From a virus, in the IMG/VR virus record IMGVR_UViG_3300030108_000811, positions 11,318-32,431 of that record: a DNA stretch of 21,114 nucleotides. One strand, given 5' to 3'. The position numbers were made by a program, and so were the translations under genes. This document shows, piece by piece, positions 7,146 to 17,100 of this stretch (positions are counted from its first letter, which is position 1; every line of letters begins with the position of its first letter). A model generated the notes under the pieces. That model had not been told where the DNA came from, made no database searches, and saw only the letters and a list, made by a program, of their open reading frames with translations.

Positions 7146-7264
7146 TGTACAAGTATATATGTAAAGCAGGAACATACAGCTCAGATAGTTTGTTTGGGTT
7201 GTTGTGGGAAATATTTAAACACAGGCTATGGCACTTAAAAACACATGGAAAGTGGATGGATTAA
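7145..7264 (+). CDS. 39-aa protein of unknown function
   Basis: This short gene fills what would otherwise be a 119-base gap. Its ATG overlaps the upstream TAA (TAATG at 7143-7147) and its TAA overlaps the next ATG in the same way (7262-7266), which is good evidence of a real gene. The product is rich in aromatic and basic residues: a polar start with one Cys, then a helix-like LFGLLWEIFKHRLWHLKTHG. It may be a membrane-surface amphipathic helix. No family is known to me. Confidence 0.6.
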   Translation: MYKYICKAGTYSSDSLFGLLWEIFKHRLWHLKTHGKWMD

Positions 7265-7410
7265 TGGATAGCTTAAAAGTAACAGGATTAAGCACGAGCT
7301 TAGGTATTGTATACTGGACAGATTTATTGTCTGGTGTTCTTATGTGTATAATGTTTGCAGTGCAAATTTATTATTTGTATTTAAAAACCAAGAAAATAAA
7401 GGAAGATTAA
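7264..7410 (+). CDS. 48-aa single-pass membrane protein
   Basis: ATG 7264 overlaps the preceding stop as TAATG, which makes it the better start over an upstream ATG at 7228 in the same frame. The protein has a short N-tail, one hydrophobic segment (about 19-40, LLSGVLMCIMFAVQIYYLYL) and a Lys-rich C-tail (KTKKIKED), so the C-terminus probably faces the cytoplasm. It may be a small holin or a lysis regulator, judging from size, topology and the cluster around it. No sequence family is recognised. Confidence 0.6.
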   Translation: MDSLKVTGLSTSLGIVYWTDLLSGVLMCIMFAVQIYYLYLKTKKIKED

Positions 7411-7638
7411 ATGGATATTAAGTCAATGTTAGTAAAGCTTGCTGAAGAGCAGGCAGATAAGATGCAGGAAGAAGCATTAAAGCATTTAGCATCTGATGAG
7501 TTCACAAAAAATTTAGCTACAAAAATTAACGAGAAGGTAAACATACCTTGGATCAACGAAGAAAAAGAGCAGGAGCTTTTTGAAAAGTTGGTTGATGTAA
7601 TGACAGATATGCTAGAAGGTGTATTTAAAGGTAAGTAA
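7411..7638 (+). CDS. small helical acidic protein of unknown function
   Basis: The ATG follows the previous stop directly, with AAGGAAG about 6 nt upstream, a good ribosome site. The 75 residues look fully helical: KSMLVKLAEEQADKMQEEAL, then a second helix KEQELFEKLVDVMTDMLEGV, with VNIPWINEE between. There is no membrane segment. This helix-turn-helix-like hairpin could be a tail-assembly or lysis accessory protein. The sequence does not decide. It overlaps the next gene by TAATG. Confidence 0.65.
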   Translation: MDIKSMLVKLAEEQADKMQEEALKHLASDEFTKNLATKINEKVNIPWINEEKEQELFEKLVDVMTDMLEGVFKGK

Positions 7639-8042
7639 TGCCTAAGCAGATATACAAAATAAATGACTGGTCTGGTGGTATGAATAACCGTAAAGACCCT
7701 AGAGACTTGCCAGACAGGCAATACCCATTTATTAAGAATATGTCTATTGATGCATTGGGAAAAATAAAAACTGCTGGTGGATTGTATAATCACATTGAAG
7801 ACTCTGATGGTTCTACAAACTTAACTCAATATATTCCATCTGCAAATAGCACAGTTTTAGGTGGCTTCGGTTTGTTTTACTTTGAATCAGATCATAGTAA
7901 AGATGCAGATCAAACTATAACGGAAACCAAAAGCGGTACAGCATTGACTGTTGGTACAAGTGACGGCAACATAGCTTTTGTTGAGGTGTCTACAAATCCA
8001 GATGGTAACACCCAAGCACCGGAGCAAGGAAGTGGTCTATAG
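7638..8042 (+). CDS. N-terminal part of large tail protein, ended by an in-frame amber codon
   Basis: This reads 134 residues and stops at TAG 8040-8042. The next gene begins at the following ATG in the same frame, so without the TAG this would be one protein of 1072 residues. The N-terminus carries INDWSGGMNNRKDPRDLPD and IKNMSIDALGKIKTAGGLYN. This 'WSGGxN...D...N...D..GKI+..GG' opening is typical of large phage tail proteins that continue as a beta-propeller (T7 gp12 / P22 gp10 type). The piece ends in a Thr/Ser-rich strand region with no natural C-terminal signature. It overlaps the previous gene as TAATG. Confidence 0.65.
   Translation: MPKQIYKINDWSGGMNNRKDPRDLPDRQYPFIKNMSIDALGKIKTAGGLYNHIEDSDGSTNLTQYIPSANSTVLGGFGLFYFESDHSKDADQTITETKSGTALTVGTSDGNIAFVEVSTNPDGNTQAPEQGSGL
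8026..8032 (+). promoter_or_regulatory. possible Shine-Dalgarno for the ATG after the amber codon
   Basis: AAGGAAG lies 10 nt before ATG 8043, a little far. It would allow fresh initiation of the C-terminal part after termination at TAG 8040-8042. Confidence 0.35.
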
Positions 8043-10856
8043 ATGCCAATACCTTCAACTTCATATTTAAAGCTAGTAGGCGGTGTAACCTCTACCATAA
8101 GTACTATATTTACCAGTAGTCTAATTAAGGTTGGTGATTTAGTAAAGATTACAGGTACAGAAGAAAACAATGGTATTTTTTTAGTTGCTCAGGTTGTAGA
8201 CAACTTAAATAGTGGTTCTGGTTTAGGTAGTACATTTACAGACAATACGAGGTCTACTGCATTACCTACCCCAACAACAACAATTATAATGGATGGGGCT
8301 AATACGAACATAACTGCTGGCATGTCGGTAAGCGGAACAAACATAAAAGCTGGAGCTTATATCGCTTCAGTAACTCAAACAAGTGATCCTGCTACTTTTG
8401 AAATATCAGATGCGACACTATCAAATGTTTCCGGTGGAACAACCTTAACCTTTAGTGATAGAGATGTATATTATGTACTAAAAGGAACTGGCATTACTAA
8501 TGAAGACGATACCGCTGTTAATCCTACCATACGAGTCATTCGATCTACCGGTGATAAAATGTGTGCATTGGGAAAAAGAGGTACAAGTGCAAATGCGGCT
8601 GGTGTAGATGTTTGGTCTAATAATGCCACTACAGATTACACTCAAACAGGTAATGGTTGGACTAGCAGAAAAATAAACCCAACGCTAGCAGGTATAAATG
8701 GTGCTAAATACATATATCATTTTGTAGATGAGGTTCTGCGGGTATGTGATACAGAGACCACAAACACAAGTATTATAAAATGGTTTGGGTACATACAAAG
8801 AAATCAATTCAATCACAATTTAGGTTTGACTTTTGCAGAGTGGCAAGAGCACTCTAGCGTTTTAAGATCACCAGAAACAAACAGTGCTAACCTTACAATA
8901 GCTTTTGGTCATACAACCCATGCGGCTGACACAGCAGGTGCATACTTTCTTGAGGCTAGCAATAAATCAAGAGGAGTGGCTAGAAAGCTAAGAAATGCAA
9001 GTGACACTGCTTTATTATTAGATGGCTCTGTAAACGCAACTTCTAACTCTTTTGTTTTTGACGATGGAACTAATGATGTCTTAGATCAAAATTTTGCTGG
9101 TGAATTGGTAACGATTAACACGGATTACGATGCTAGACCAACGGAAATATTATTTTGTACAAAGCCTGCGGCTGGCTTAGCGGCTAATGTTCAATACGAA
9201 AGAAATTATGGTGGTGTAGGGTCAGACAGCTACTCAGATAACGAAACTCCTATATTAAGAAGAGGAGTGGGTTTTAATATTGGTGTTAGTGATGGTACAG
9301 CGGATGGTGACTGGGAAGGGTTGACATACGAATTTTATCAAAGTTTTTTATATGATGGAAACCAAGAGTCTGTGCCTGTTAGAATGGGGAACGGTGCGGC
9401 TACTATAGCGGCATTTACTCATTCACAAACAGCAGGTAAGTCTATGAGAGTTTCTGTTTATGCTGACGTTGCATATCCCGGTAGAATATCTGGTGGAAGA
9501 ATATACATTAGAGAAGCTAATACAGATAATGAGTTAGCTTTACTTGCAGATATAGATATTGTAAAGGGTGTACGAACCACTATAGATGGAGATCATGTAG
9601 CTTGGACAGAAAATGCTACTGCTGTTGATAAAGGTTTTTGTGTGGTTGCAGATGCCACAGGAAATGCAAGTAAGCCAAACTTAGATACTTACACAACAAT
9701 AAATGGATTTTCACCAGACGTAAAATATGTATCATTAGGTGGTGCAGGTGAATCGTATCAAGCTTCTATTGTAGAAAATAGAAGAACATTTATAGGAAAC
9801 GTAAGAGTTATTGGTGCTTCTGGGGAGCTAGAAACTTTTGGTGACAGAATTATGTATAGTGAAATCAATAAGTTTGACACGATACTGCCACATAATTTTA
9901 TAGATGTTTCTAAGGGTGACTATGGGGTATACACAGCCTTACAAGCTTATGCCGATAGGTTGGTAGCCTTTAAGCATAATCTAGTTCATATCATCAATAT
10001 AGCAAGCCCTAGCCCAGCAGGTTGGTACTTAGAAGAAACAATAAAATACTCTGGTGTAAATAAAAATTTTAGCGTAACAAAAACAAAATATGGTATAGCT
10101 TGGGTTGCGGAAGATGGGTGTTACATATATGACGGTCAAAAAGTTACAAACCTTATTAAAGATAAGTTAGCGGTTAGCAAAGCTTCTTTTCTTGGAACAG
10201 GTGCAGATAAGACATGGAACGCATGGTATCGTGGTACAGCAAACGTAAAAGACCCTATGATTGGTTACGATAGTATTAGTAATTCATTGGTTATTATGAG
10301 AAGCCCCAACGATTCTTCTGACAATTCAGATGAGGGTTGGATATATGATTTTGATTCAGATGGCTGGGTGTTTCACGATCTTATTTTTACAGACAGTCAT
10401 CTATTTAGCAACTTTTCTACAGATTGGAACAATAATTTAATTGTAGCTACTAACAACAATGCATCACACACTACCACTAGCTTTAAAAAGTTTTTACCTA
10501 TTAGTCTCGCAAATGCACATCAAGTATTTATTACAAGGGATATAGATTTTGGTGAGCCCGGTATTATTAAAAAAGTATATAAAGTTATTGTTACTTATAA
10601 GTCTAATGGTTCTGTAACAACTCCTTTTAAATATGCTATTGATGGTAAGCAAAATTTTTCTACTGGTGGCGGTGGTACATTTACAGGTAATTTAGCAGAT
10701 ACCAGTGGTGCATGGGATGTGGTAACATTAACTCCAGCTTCTACCATAGAATGTCAAAGCCTACAGATACAGTTTGCGGCTACTACATCTGGAGTATATG
10801 AGTTTAATGACATTAGTATTGAATACAGATACATTAGAAACAAAAATGTTACCTAA
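8043..10856 (+). CDS. large tail protein, beta-rich (tail nozzle/hub type)
   Basis: This 937-residue protein is mostly beta-strand. Near the start (about 75-140) is a small module, TTIIMDGANTNITAGMSVSG then KAGAYIASVTQ, of a kind inserted in phage fibre and tail proteins. Later come GLTYEFYQSFLYDGNQESVPV (about 425-445) and, near 677-700, KYGIAWVAEDGCYIYDGQKV. The repeated 'W/Y-x-DG' blades fit a beta-propeller tail-tube or nozzle protein. The gene after the adaptors and before the ejection proteins is the T7 gp12 position. The normal N-terminal opening is absent and lies in the preceding in-frame piece. It is coupled to the next gene by TAATG. Confidence 0.7.
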   Translation: MPIPSTSYLKLVGGVTSTISTIFTSSLIKVGDLVKITGTEENNGIFLVAQVVDNLNSGSGLGSTFTDNTRSTALPTPTTTIIMDGANTNITAGMSVSGTNIKAGAYIASVTQTSDPATFEISDATLSNVSGGTTLTFSDRDVYYVLKGTGITNEDDTAVNPTIRVIRSTGDKMCALGKRGTSANAAGVDVWSNNATTDYTQTGNGWTSRKINPTLAGINGAKYIYHFVDEVLRVCDTETTNTSIIKWFGYIQRNQFNHNLGLTFAEWQEHSSVLRSPETNSANLTIAFGHTTHAADTAGAYFLEASNKSRGVARKLRNASDTALLLDGSVNATSNSFVFDDGTNDVLDQNFAGELVTINTDYDARPTEILFCTKPAAGLAANVQYERNYGGVGSDSYSDNETPILRRGVGFNIGVSDGTADGDWEGLTYEFYQSFLYDGNQESVPVRMGNGAATIAAFTHSQTAGKSMRVSVYADVAYPGRISGGRIYIREANTDNELALLADIDIVKGVRTTIDGDHVAWTENATAVDKGFCVVADATGNASKPNLDTYTTINGFSPDVKYVSLGGAGESYQASIVENRRTFIGNVRVIGASGELETFGDRIMYSEINKFDTILPHNFIDVSKGDYGVYTALQAYADRLVAFKHNLVHIINIASPSPAGWYLEETIKYSGVNKNFSVTKTKYGIAWVAEDGCYIYDGQKVTNLIKDKLAVSKASFLGTGADKTWNAWYRGTANVKDPMIGYDSISNSLVIMRSPNDSSDNSDEGWIYDFDSDGWVFHDLIFTDSHLFSNFSTDWNNNLIVATNNNASHTTTSFKKFLPISLANAHQVFITRDIDFGEPGIIKKVYKVIVTYKSNGSVTTPFKYAIDGKQNFSTGGGGTFTGNLADTSGAWDVVTLTPASTIECQSLQIQFAATTSGVYEFNDISIEYRYIRNKNVT

Positions 10857-11542
10857 TGGATAGAGAAACCAGAAGAATCCAAAACACAAAACAATCCTCT
10901 GTAGAGTTTCAAGGTAAGCCATCTTTAAATGGTATGGTAGAAGGACAGATTGCTATTGAGAAAAAATCAAATAGTCAGTTAGCAATATACAGAAAAAAGT
11001 TTGGACAGTTGTGGAAATCGTATATGTCTAACAATGGCGATCAATATGTAGATAGGACACTAACTACAAATACTTTAAAATATTCACACAAATTCATAGA
11101 CTATCGTGTGTTTACACACAACTTTAGTGTTAACTTAGGCACGTCTGAAGTTTTTTTACCTTGGTCTAGTTCAACAGATAACACAGCCACAAGATGTGAC
11201 GTAGGGTTTTTAACTCCATTTAAAATGCATTGTTCAAAAATACTATTTAAAGTTCCTGTGTTTGAAGACAACACAGATGACATTCTTTTTAAGATAAAGA
11301 AAATGGACGATGGAGATGCAACAGTTGACGAGGTTTGCACTTTTTTGTATGATTCTTCAGCTTTAGGTAACACTGTAGACAACACAACTCTTACAGTAAA
11401 TGAGTCCGACTGGAGTAGTTCACCAACAATAGAATCTAATGATGTTGCAATGATTAGCATAACACCATCAGATACTGGCATTACAACAAGTGTAAAAGAA
11501 TTTTTTGTTTCTTCTTTATGGCGGGTAGAGGTGGAAATATGA
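10856..11542 (+). CDS. small beta-rich virion protein, unknown role
   Basis: This 228-residue protein has its ATG overlapping the upstream stop as TAATG. A basic N-terminus (MDRETRRIQNTKQS) is followed by GMVEGQIAIEKKSNSQLAIYRKKFGQLWK (about 25-55), a pattern seen at the attachment end of short tail appendages. From about 80 on, the sequence alternates hydrophobic and polar residues, consistent with a beta-sandwich (FSVNLGTSEVFLPWSSS, then ILFKVPVFEDN). No family is recognised. It may decorate the tail or connect a fibre, given its place between the tail protein and the ejection block. Confidence 0.6.
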   Translation: MDRETRRIQNTKQSSVEFQGKPSLNGMVEGQIAIEKKSNSQLAIYRKKFGQLWKSYMSNNGDQYVDRTLTTNTLKYSHKFIDYRVFTHNFSVNLGTSEVFLPWSSSTDNTATRCDVGFLTPFKMHCSKILFKVPVFEDNTDDILFKIKKMDDGDATVDEVCTFLYDSSALGNTVDNTTLTVNESDWSSSPTIESNDVAMISITPSDTGITTSVKEFFVSSLWRVEVEI

Positions 11543-11575
11543 TAAAAACTTTATTAAATTCTAAGGAATTATACC

Positions 11576-12925
11576 ATGATTGAACATTCCTCAAAATCAA
11601 AAGGTTACTTACCTATGAAATCCGGCCCTAATATGATGGGCTTTGATATGGGTAAATCCGGTAGTCTAATGGAAATGATGCAGACTGGAGGGCAACCTAG
11701 TCGTGGTGCGGCTATGCTTGCTCGCTCTAGACAAAGACAAAGCGACATTAAAAAACTAGAAGATCAGCAAAGAGCAGAGGCCAAAAGACAGAAACGTGGT
11801 GGTTTATTTGGTAGCATTGGTGGTTTAGCTGGTGGTTTAATCGGTGCGGCTCTTGCTCCTGTTACTGGTGGTGCTAGTCTAGCACTTGCTTCTGGTTTAG
11901 GAACTGCTTTAGGTAAGGGTCTTGGTGAAAGGTTTGGTGCTGGAAAGGCTGTTGATTATGATTCGAGTGGTACTGTTTTTGCACAGCAGGATTTTAGAGA
12001 TGTAGATGAAGCTAGTGCAGATTTTAATAAAGGAATGTTGGAAAGAGCTGGTGTGGCCGGTTTAAAGGCGGCCGCTACCGCAGGTCTCTCCCCCAATGGT
12101 GGTATATATGGAACAGCTAGGGCAAAAGCAGGCGGTTTACGTTCTTCTCTTGCCGACCTTGCGGGATTTGGAGGTGCTCCGTTACCTGTTGCACCTAGCG
12201 TAGAAAGAGTAGTTCAAGCAGGGGCTCCTTTCGGTGATCCATCTTTGTTTAGTGATAAAATATTTGACCCTTCTTCTGTTTTTTCTGCATCTACCTACAA
12301 CCCAATGACATCTCCTGCTGATGCTTTACTAGGGGCTAGTGATTATATACCTGAAACATTTTCTTTAACACAAGCAGTCCCAGTGCCTCAGTTTTACGAA
12401 GATGGTGGCCTTATTGAATACCAGTACGGTGGGGGAGTTGGTGATATACAACAAATTTTACAAGATGCTGGTATACAAGCCAATGAAAATCAACTAGCTT
12501 TATTTGAACAGTTTAACCCCAGTTCTTTAAATGAATTGGCATCTGGTTTACAAAGCAGTCTTCTTTCTGGAACTCAACAGTCACAACAGCAACAAGCTGG
12601 TATGGGATTTGCTGGTTCTGGTGCAATACAGCAGGCACAGGCACAACAAAGAGAGAGTGCTATGGATCAACTTACATCTGCACAAGAACAAGCGGCTAGA
12701 CAATTTGAGTCACAGACACTAGGACAAGCGGCTAGTATGATAGATCAGGATGCAAAATTTGGCACATATACAGCTCCACCACCTACAGTTTCTTCTTTGC
12801 CTAGCGATAATCAAGGAGATGTTATGTTTAATGGTTCTCTTTATCAATGGAACCCTACTGTAAATCAGTATGAAATTGTAGAGGATCAAGACTATGATTA
12901 TAGTGAATACGAAGAGTTTGGTTAG
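11576..12925 (+). CDS. putative internal virion (ejection) protein, Gly-rich membrane-active segment
   Basis: This 449-residue protein has AAGGA about 9 nt before its ATG. A charged helix (about 45-72, RSRQRQSDIKKLEDQQRAEA) leads to a long Gly/Ala-rich hydrophobic stretch (about 76-125, with GGLAGGLIGAALAPVTGG and ASGLGTALGKGLG). This is a glycine-zipper-like segment that could insert into membranes. The middle is Pro/Ser-rich. The C-terminal third is Gln/Ala-rich and helical (GAIQQAQAQQRESAMDQL) and ends in Tyr/Asp/Glu residues. In T7-like phages the first of three ejection proteins (gp14) is of this kind and enters the outer membrane when DNA is injected. The link is by position and composition. 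Confidence 0.6.
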   Translation: MIEHSSKSKGYLPMKSGPNMMGFDMGKSGSLMEMMQTGGQPSRGAAMLARSRQRQSDIKKLEDQQRAEAKRQKRGGLFGSIGGLAGGLIGAALAPVTGGASLALASGLGTALGKGLGERFGAGKAVDYDSSGTVFAQQDFRDVDEASADFNKGMLERAGVAGLKAAATAGLSPNGGIYGTARAKAGGLRSSLADLAGFGGAPLPVAPSVERVVQAGAPFGDPSLFSDKIFDPSSVFSASTYNPMTSPADALLGASDYIPETFSLTQAVPVPQFYEDGGLIEYQYGGGVGDIQQILQDAGIQANENQLALFEQFNPSSLNELASGLQSSLLSGTQQSQQQQAGMGFAGSGAIQQAQAQQRESAMDQLTSAQEQAARQFESQTLGQAASMIDQDAKFGTYTAPPPTVSSLPSDNQGDVMFNGSLYQWNPTVNQYEIVEDQDYDYSEYEEFG

Positions 12926-12935
12926 GAGTTTATAA

Positions 12936-14117
12936 ATGCCCGGACACACTAGAAGTATATACAGCAGAAGACAACGTACCGCACCCGGTCAGTTTGATAA
13001 TCCTCTTGCAGACTTTTTAGATAGACTGCCAGATTATTTTAACGATTATCAGAGAAACCAATTAGCTCTTGGAAGACAGCAACTGGCAGAAAAAAGATAT
13101 GAGGATTCTCAAAAAAGACAGGCCAGAATGGACGAAGAAAATAAAAGGCGTTACGATCTACAGCAAAAAAACATAGAAATAAACAGGCAGAGGGCAGACG
13201 ATCAGTTCATAAAAACTCAAGTCATGTCATTGGTCAGGTCTGGTAAGTATGGCGTTGCTAATCAAATGCTTTCTGGTTTGAACGATCCAGATTCTCAATC
13301 TTTAAAAAGTGTAATTGAACAAGCTTCTGATAAAAAAGAAAAATTAGACTCAGCTTTTAAGAATGTTCGCTCTGTTTACTTTGACCCTAATGTTTCTGTA
13401 TATAAAAAACAAGAGGTCATAGATTCTTTTAAAAAAGATTTTTCTGACGATTTAGAACTAGGTTCTGGAATTGATGACTCTATAGCAAGATTTTCAAGTA
13501 AAATAAATCTTGAAGCTCAAAAGCAAAATAGAGGTTTTAAACCTTTGGATGAATGGATGAACGTAGAGGGTGGAAGAGAGGATATTCAGAAATATAAAAA
13601 TGCTGAATCTGCAATAAAAGAAGCAACCGAGCAACTTAACAAATTAAAAGCTGGCACTCCCGGCATAGAGGGAACTGAACAAAATCAAATACAAATTATA
13701 GAAGAAAACGAAGAAATAATAAACAAGTTAACTAGCAAACCTCAATACAGAACAGAAACTCGTGCTCAATACGATTACAGAACTAAATCTCTTCCAAATT
13801 ACAGAAACAAAGCTATTCCAAAAATGTTTGGCTCTTTATCTGGAGCAATACCGGATATGCCAAACTTAGCATTTGGTCAAGGAACAGATCAAGAGTTTAC
13901 TGAATCGTCACCAGAAGATATGGCTAGCTTTGAAGAGTCTTTAAACAAAGAATTGGATTCTATACGATCTGACCCATCTGAAGAAAAAATGATACAAAAA
14001 GAACCAACAATACAAGACCTTTTAAACTTACCAGCCGCACAAGCAATGCGAGCAAGAAGACCGATGAGTATTGTAGACCCGTTAGCAATAACTAGACTTT
14101 TACAATCCATAAGGTAG
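12936..14117 (+). CDS. putative internal virion protein with coiled coils
   Basis: This 393-residue protein starts at ATG 12936. AGGAG at 12924-12928 overlaps the TAG of the gene before and lies 7 nt upstream. After a basic start (RSIYSRRQR) comes a long coiled coil (about 35-90, Gln/Arg/Lys-rich). A more compact helical part (about 92-190) and another helical region with acidic residues (about 215-250) follow. There is no catalytic motif and no membrane segment. Its place between a Gly-rich protein and a 1333-residue protein fits the middle of the three-gene ejection block (T7 gp15 position). It is inferred to sit inside the capsid and to help form the DNA conduit. Confidence 0.55.
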   Translation: MPGHTRSIYSRRQRTAPGQFDNPLADFLDRLPDYFNDYQRNQLALGRQQLAEKRYEDSQKRQARMDEENKRRYDLQQKNIEINRQRADDQFIKTQVMSLVRSGKYGVANQMLSGLNDPDSQSLKSVIEQASDKKEKLDSAFKNVRSVYFDPNVSVYKKQEVIDSFKKDFSDDLELGSGIDDSIARFSSKINLEAQKQNRGFKPLDEWMNVEGGREDIQKYKNAESAIKEATEQLNKLKAGTPGIEGTEQNQIQIIEENEEIINKLTSKPQYRTETRAQYDYRTKSLPNYRNKAIPKMFGSLSGAIPDMPNLAFGQGTDQEFTESSPEDMASFEESLNKELDSIRSDPSEEKMIQKEPTIQDLLNLPAAQAMRARRPMSIVDPLAITRLLQSIR

Positions 14118-14120
14118 GAA

Positions 14121-17100
14121 ATGCCTACCGATCCTCAGTCATATAGGTCTTTTTCCAGTGCCTTAGAAAAGCTGTACCAAAACCCAAATTCTGTTTCAGA
14201 TCAAACAGTTGATCGTTTCTATGATACCTCTGATTATTTAGAGGAGGACTCTAATTATAAAAACTCTTCTTTTAGTCTTAGTGACTTTTATAAAGAAAAA
14301 AATAATCAAATAGAGCAAGTAAAAGTATCTTCAGATGATGAGAGCTTGTATGGGTTTCAAGCCCCTACTTGGACTCCCGATTGGATTAAGGCAGGGTACA
14401 ATCGAAGCATAACAGGAATGGCTATAAAGGCTTTAAACGGAGAAAAAATTAAAGAGTACGACTTAAATGTTATGGAGGACATAGGTGCAACTATCATGTC
14501 TATGGTGCAACCAGTTGATCTTGCTACAGGTATTTTAGGTGGTGGTGTTGGAGGTTTGGCGGCTAGACAAGCTTTAAAAACAGGGACAAAAGAAGCTTTA
14601 AAGAAAGGTCTATCTAAAACAGCTACAAATAAAATTATTGCAAAAAAATTAGATGACCAAGTAGTAAATCAAATATTGCAAAACACACCAAACAAAGCTA
14701 TTCAGCTAATGTCTAGTGCGGGAGTAAAAGGCAACATTGCTAAAAAAGCAGTTGAAAATGCGGCTCCAAGAGTTGTTCATAGGGCTTTAATCGAGGGTGC
14801 AAAAGGCTCTACTGGTTTAGGTTTTTATCAAGGCTTGTCTACTGCATCTTATGACAAAGTAACTACAGGTGATATTGATGAGGTAAAAGCATTAAAAGAA
14901 ACTTTAAAAGGAATGACTTTAGGTGCAGTAACTGGTGCAAGCTCACCAGTTGTTAAGTCAGCTTTAAAAAATTTAAATCCCCTGACTCAAGAACTTGCCT
15001 CAAAAGCTGTTGAGACTGTTGAGTTTGGTACTCTTTCTCCGGTTTTAAATGGTCAAGACATAAATCCAGAAACTTTAGTGGAGAGTTATATTCACGCCGC
15101 AGGCGTAGTAGGTGGCTTAACGGCTCAGAAAAAAGCATTTGCATTTGCTAAAAAAGGTATAAAGTCTATAAAAGAAAAGCAATACGATAGCCCCATGACT
15201 GCTGAAACTGCGGCTAGATATGTTTTAGAAAGCAATTTGCCAAATCAAAAATCTAAAAAATCAGCTCAGACATCTAGAGATTTAATAGAGTCTAAAGAAA
15301 TATTTGTAAATAAATATGGAACAAAGTTTGACAATCTAAAATTTTCAGATAGAAATAAGCAGGTGACTCTAAGAAATGCAAAAACCAAAAAGGTAGACCA
15401 GCTTAATTACGATCAATTTGATGAGTTGCTATTCAGAAGAGAAAGTAAAGCTAGGACAGTAGCCGGTTTATTAAAAAGCAGAAATAGAAAAATATTAAAA
15501 ATAAAAGATGATTTGGGTGTGAAGGATGACAGGTTTAAAGATTACATTGATGCCGTAAGGCTTACTCCTTTAGACTCAAAAATTAAAAATAAGTATTCTT
15601 TAAATAGTTTGAGTGGCGTTGAGAGACTAAAACTCCTAAACGAAATGAGGCATGAAAAAAGAATATATCAATTAAGTCAAAATTTTTTAAATGCAGGTTG
15701 GGAAGGTAGCCTTTTACCAAAAAAAAGATTTATAGATCAGGTCTTGCCAAATATGCCAAAGGTTTATAGACAGGCAAAAAACAGAGCTACGACACAGCTA
15801 GAAGTTTTATCGTTCAGAGATTTTGATAACTACAATGTAAGAGAATTAACTTTATTAGGTGGTTATCTTCAGCAACTACAGGGTGCAGGTGCATTTAAAA
15901 AAGGTCTCTTTAAAGAAAAAAAATTTTTAGAAGATGCAAAGCAATTAGCAGATCGTTTAGAAGACCCAAGATACGCCAACCCTAAAAATAAAAATTTACC
16001 AGATTACAAAAGAGTTTCTGAGGTAAGGTCTATACTAGATAAAATTTGGGATGATGCAAATAAAATTGGTATTGATTTAGGCCCTAAAGAAGAGTTTTAT
16101 TTTCCTAGAATGATTAAACCGGAAATTTTAAAAATTTTTAATTCAGATATAGCTAAGTTTGGAAAAGACAATCCTTCTTTAAATTTTGATGGAAAAGGAC
16201 TTTCTAAAACAAGAGAGTATCAAAGGTTAGTATCTGGTTATATTAAATCAAAAGAATTTGATGAGCCTACAGTAAAAGCAATTAAAAAAATAGCAGGAAT
16301 AGCTGAAGATGCTCCAGAGCCAAGAACGAGAAGAGAACTAAGAGAAAGAGAAAAAAGTTTAGCAGAAGCTTTTTATGACTTTTCTAACAATGTAACAGTT
16401 CAATTTAGTAGCAAAGCAAAAAACTTAGAATTTGCTAGGAAAAATATCAACATTCCAAAAGAGTTTCTTGAGAGAGATGCTAGACTTGTTTTAGCTAGAT
16501 ATGCAAAACAGGCATCTTCCAGAATCGCTGAAGTAGAAAACTTTGGTGTTAAAGGTGAAAGAATATATTCAAGAATATCTGCTTTAAGAAAGTCTGCTAT
16601 CAATGCTAGGCAAGATGGTCGAGCAAATTTATCTAAAAGACTTGAGGAGTCTGCTAAGACTATTGATTTTTTATTTAAGTCAGCAACAACAAGAATAGAG
16701 TTAGATTCTGACTACAACTATAAATCATCGTTTGCTAAAAAATTTTGGAACAATGCCGTTGACTTTCAAATTGGTACTAAGATAGGACTTGGATTTGCTA
16801 CAATACCTAATCTAACTCAGCTATCAATATCTACAGCTATAAGAACTGGATATTACCCGCTGATGAAAGCAATGGTAAAGCTATCTACAGATCAAGAATA
16901 TAGAAACTTTGTTAAAAAATCAGGAAGCACTAATCTATCTGTTTTTCAACAAATACATAACTTAGAGCCAATGGATACATTTTTTGGTAGATTTGCTGAC
17001 TTAACCACAAAGGCAAGTGGGTTTCAAAAAATAAATGAATTTAACCAATTAGTATCTGCCGCCGCCGCTAGAGAGTGGATAAGTTCATTGAGAAAAACAG

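Noticed and set aside
7407-7793. Minus-strand frame of 128 codons across 7411-7793
   Set aside because: It lies opposite two well-supported genes with Shine-Dalgarno sites and stop/start overlaps.
8040-8042. Genome-wide reassignment of TAG to an amino acid
   Set aside because: TAG ends other genes cleanly with a new start close by (100-102, 12923-12925, 14115-14117, and 18112-18114 on the minus strand).
11101-11481. Minus-strand frame of 126 codons
   Set aside because: It mirrors the beta-rich virion gene at 10856-11542; it has no start signal or neighbour on that strand.
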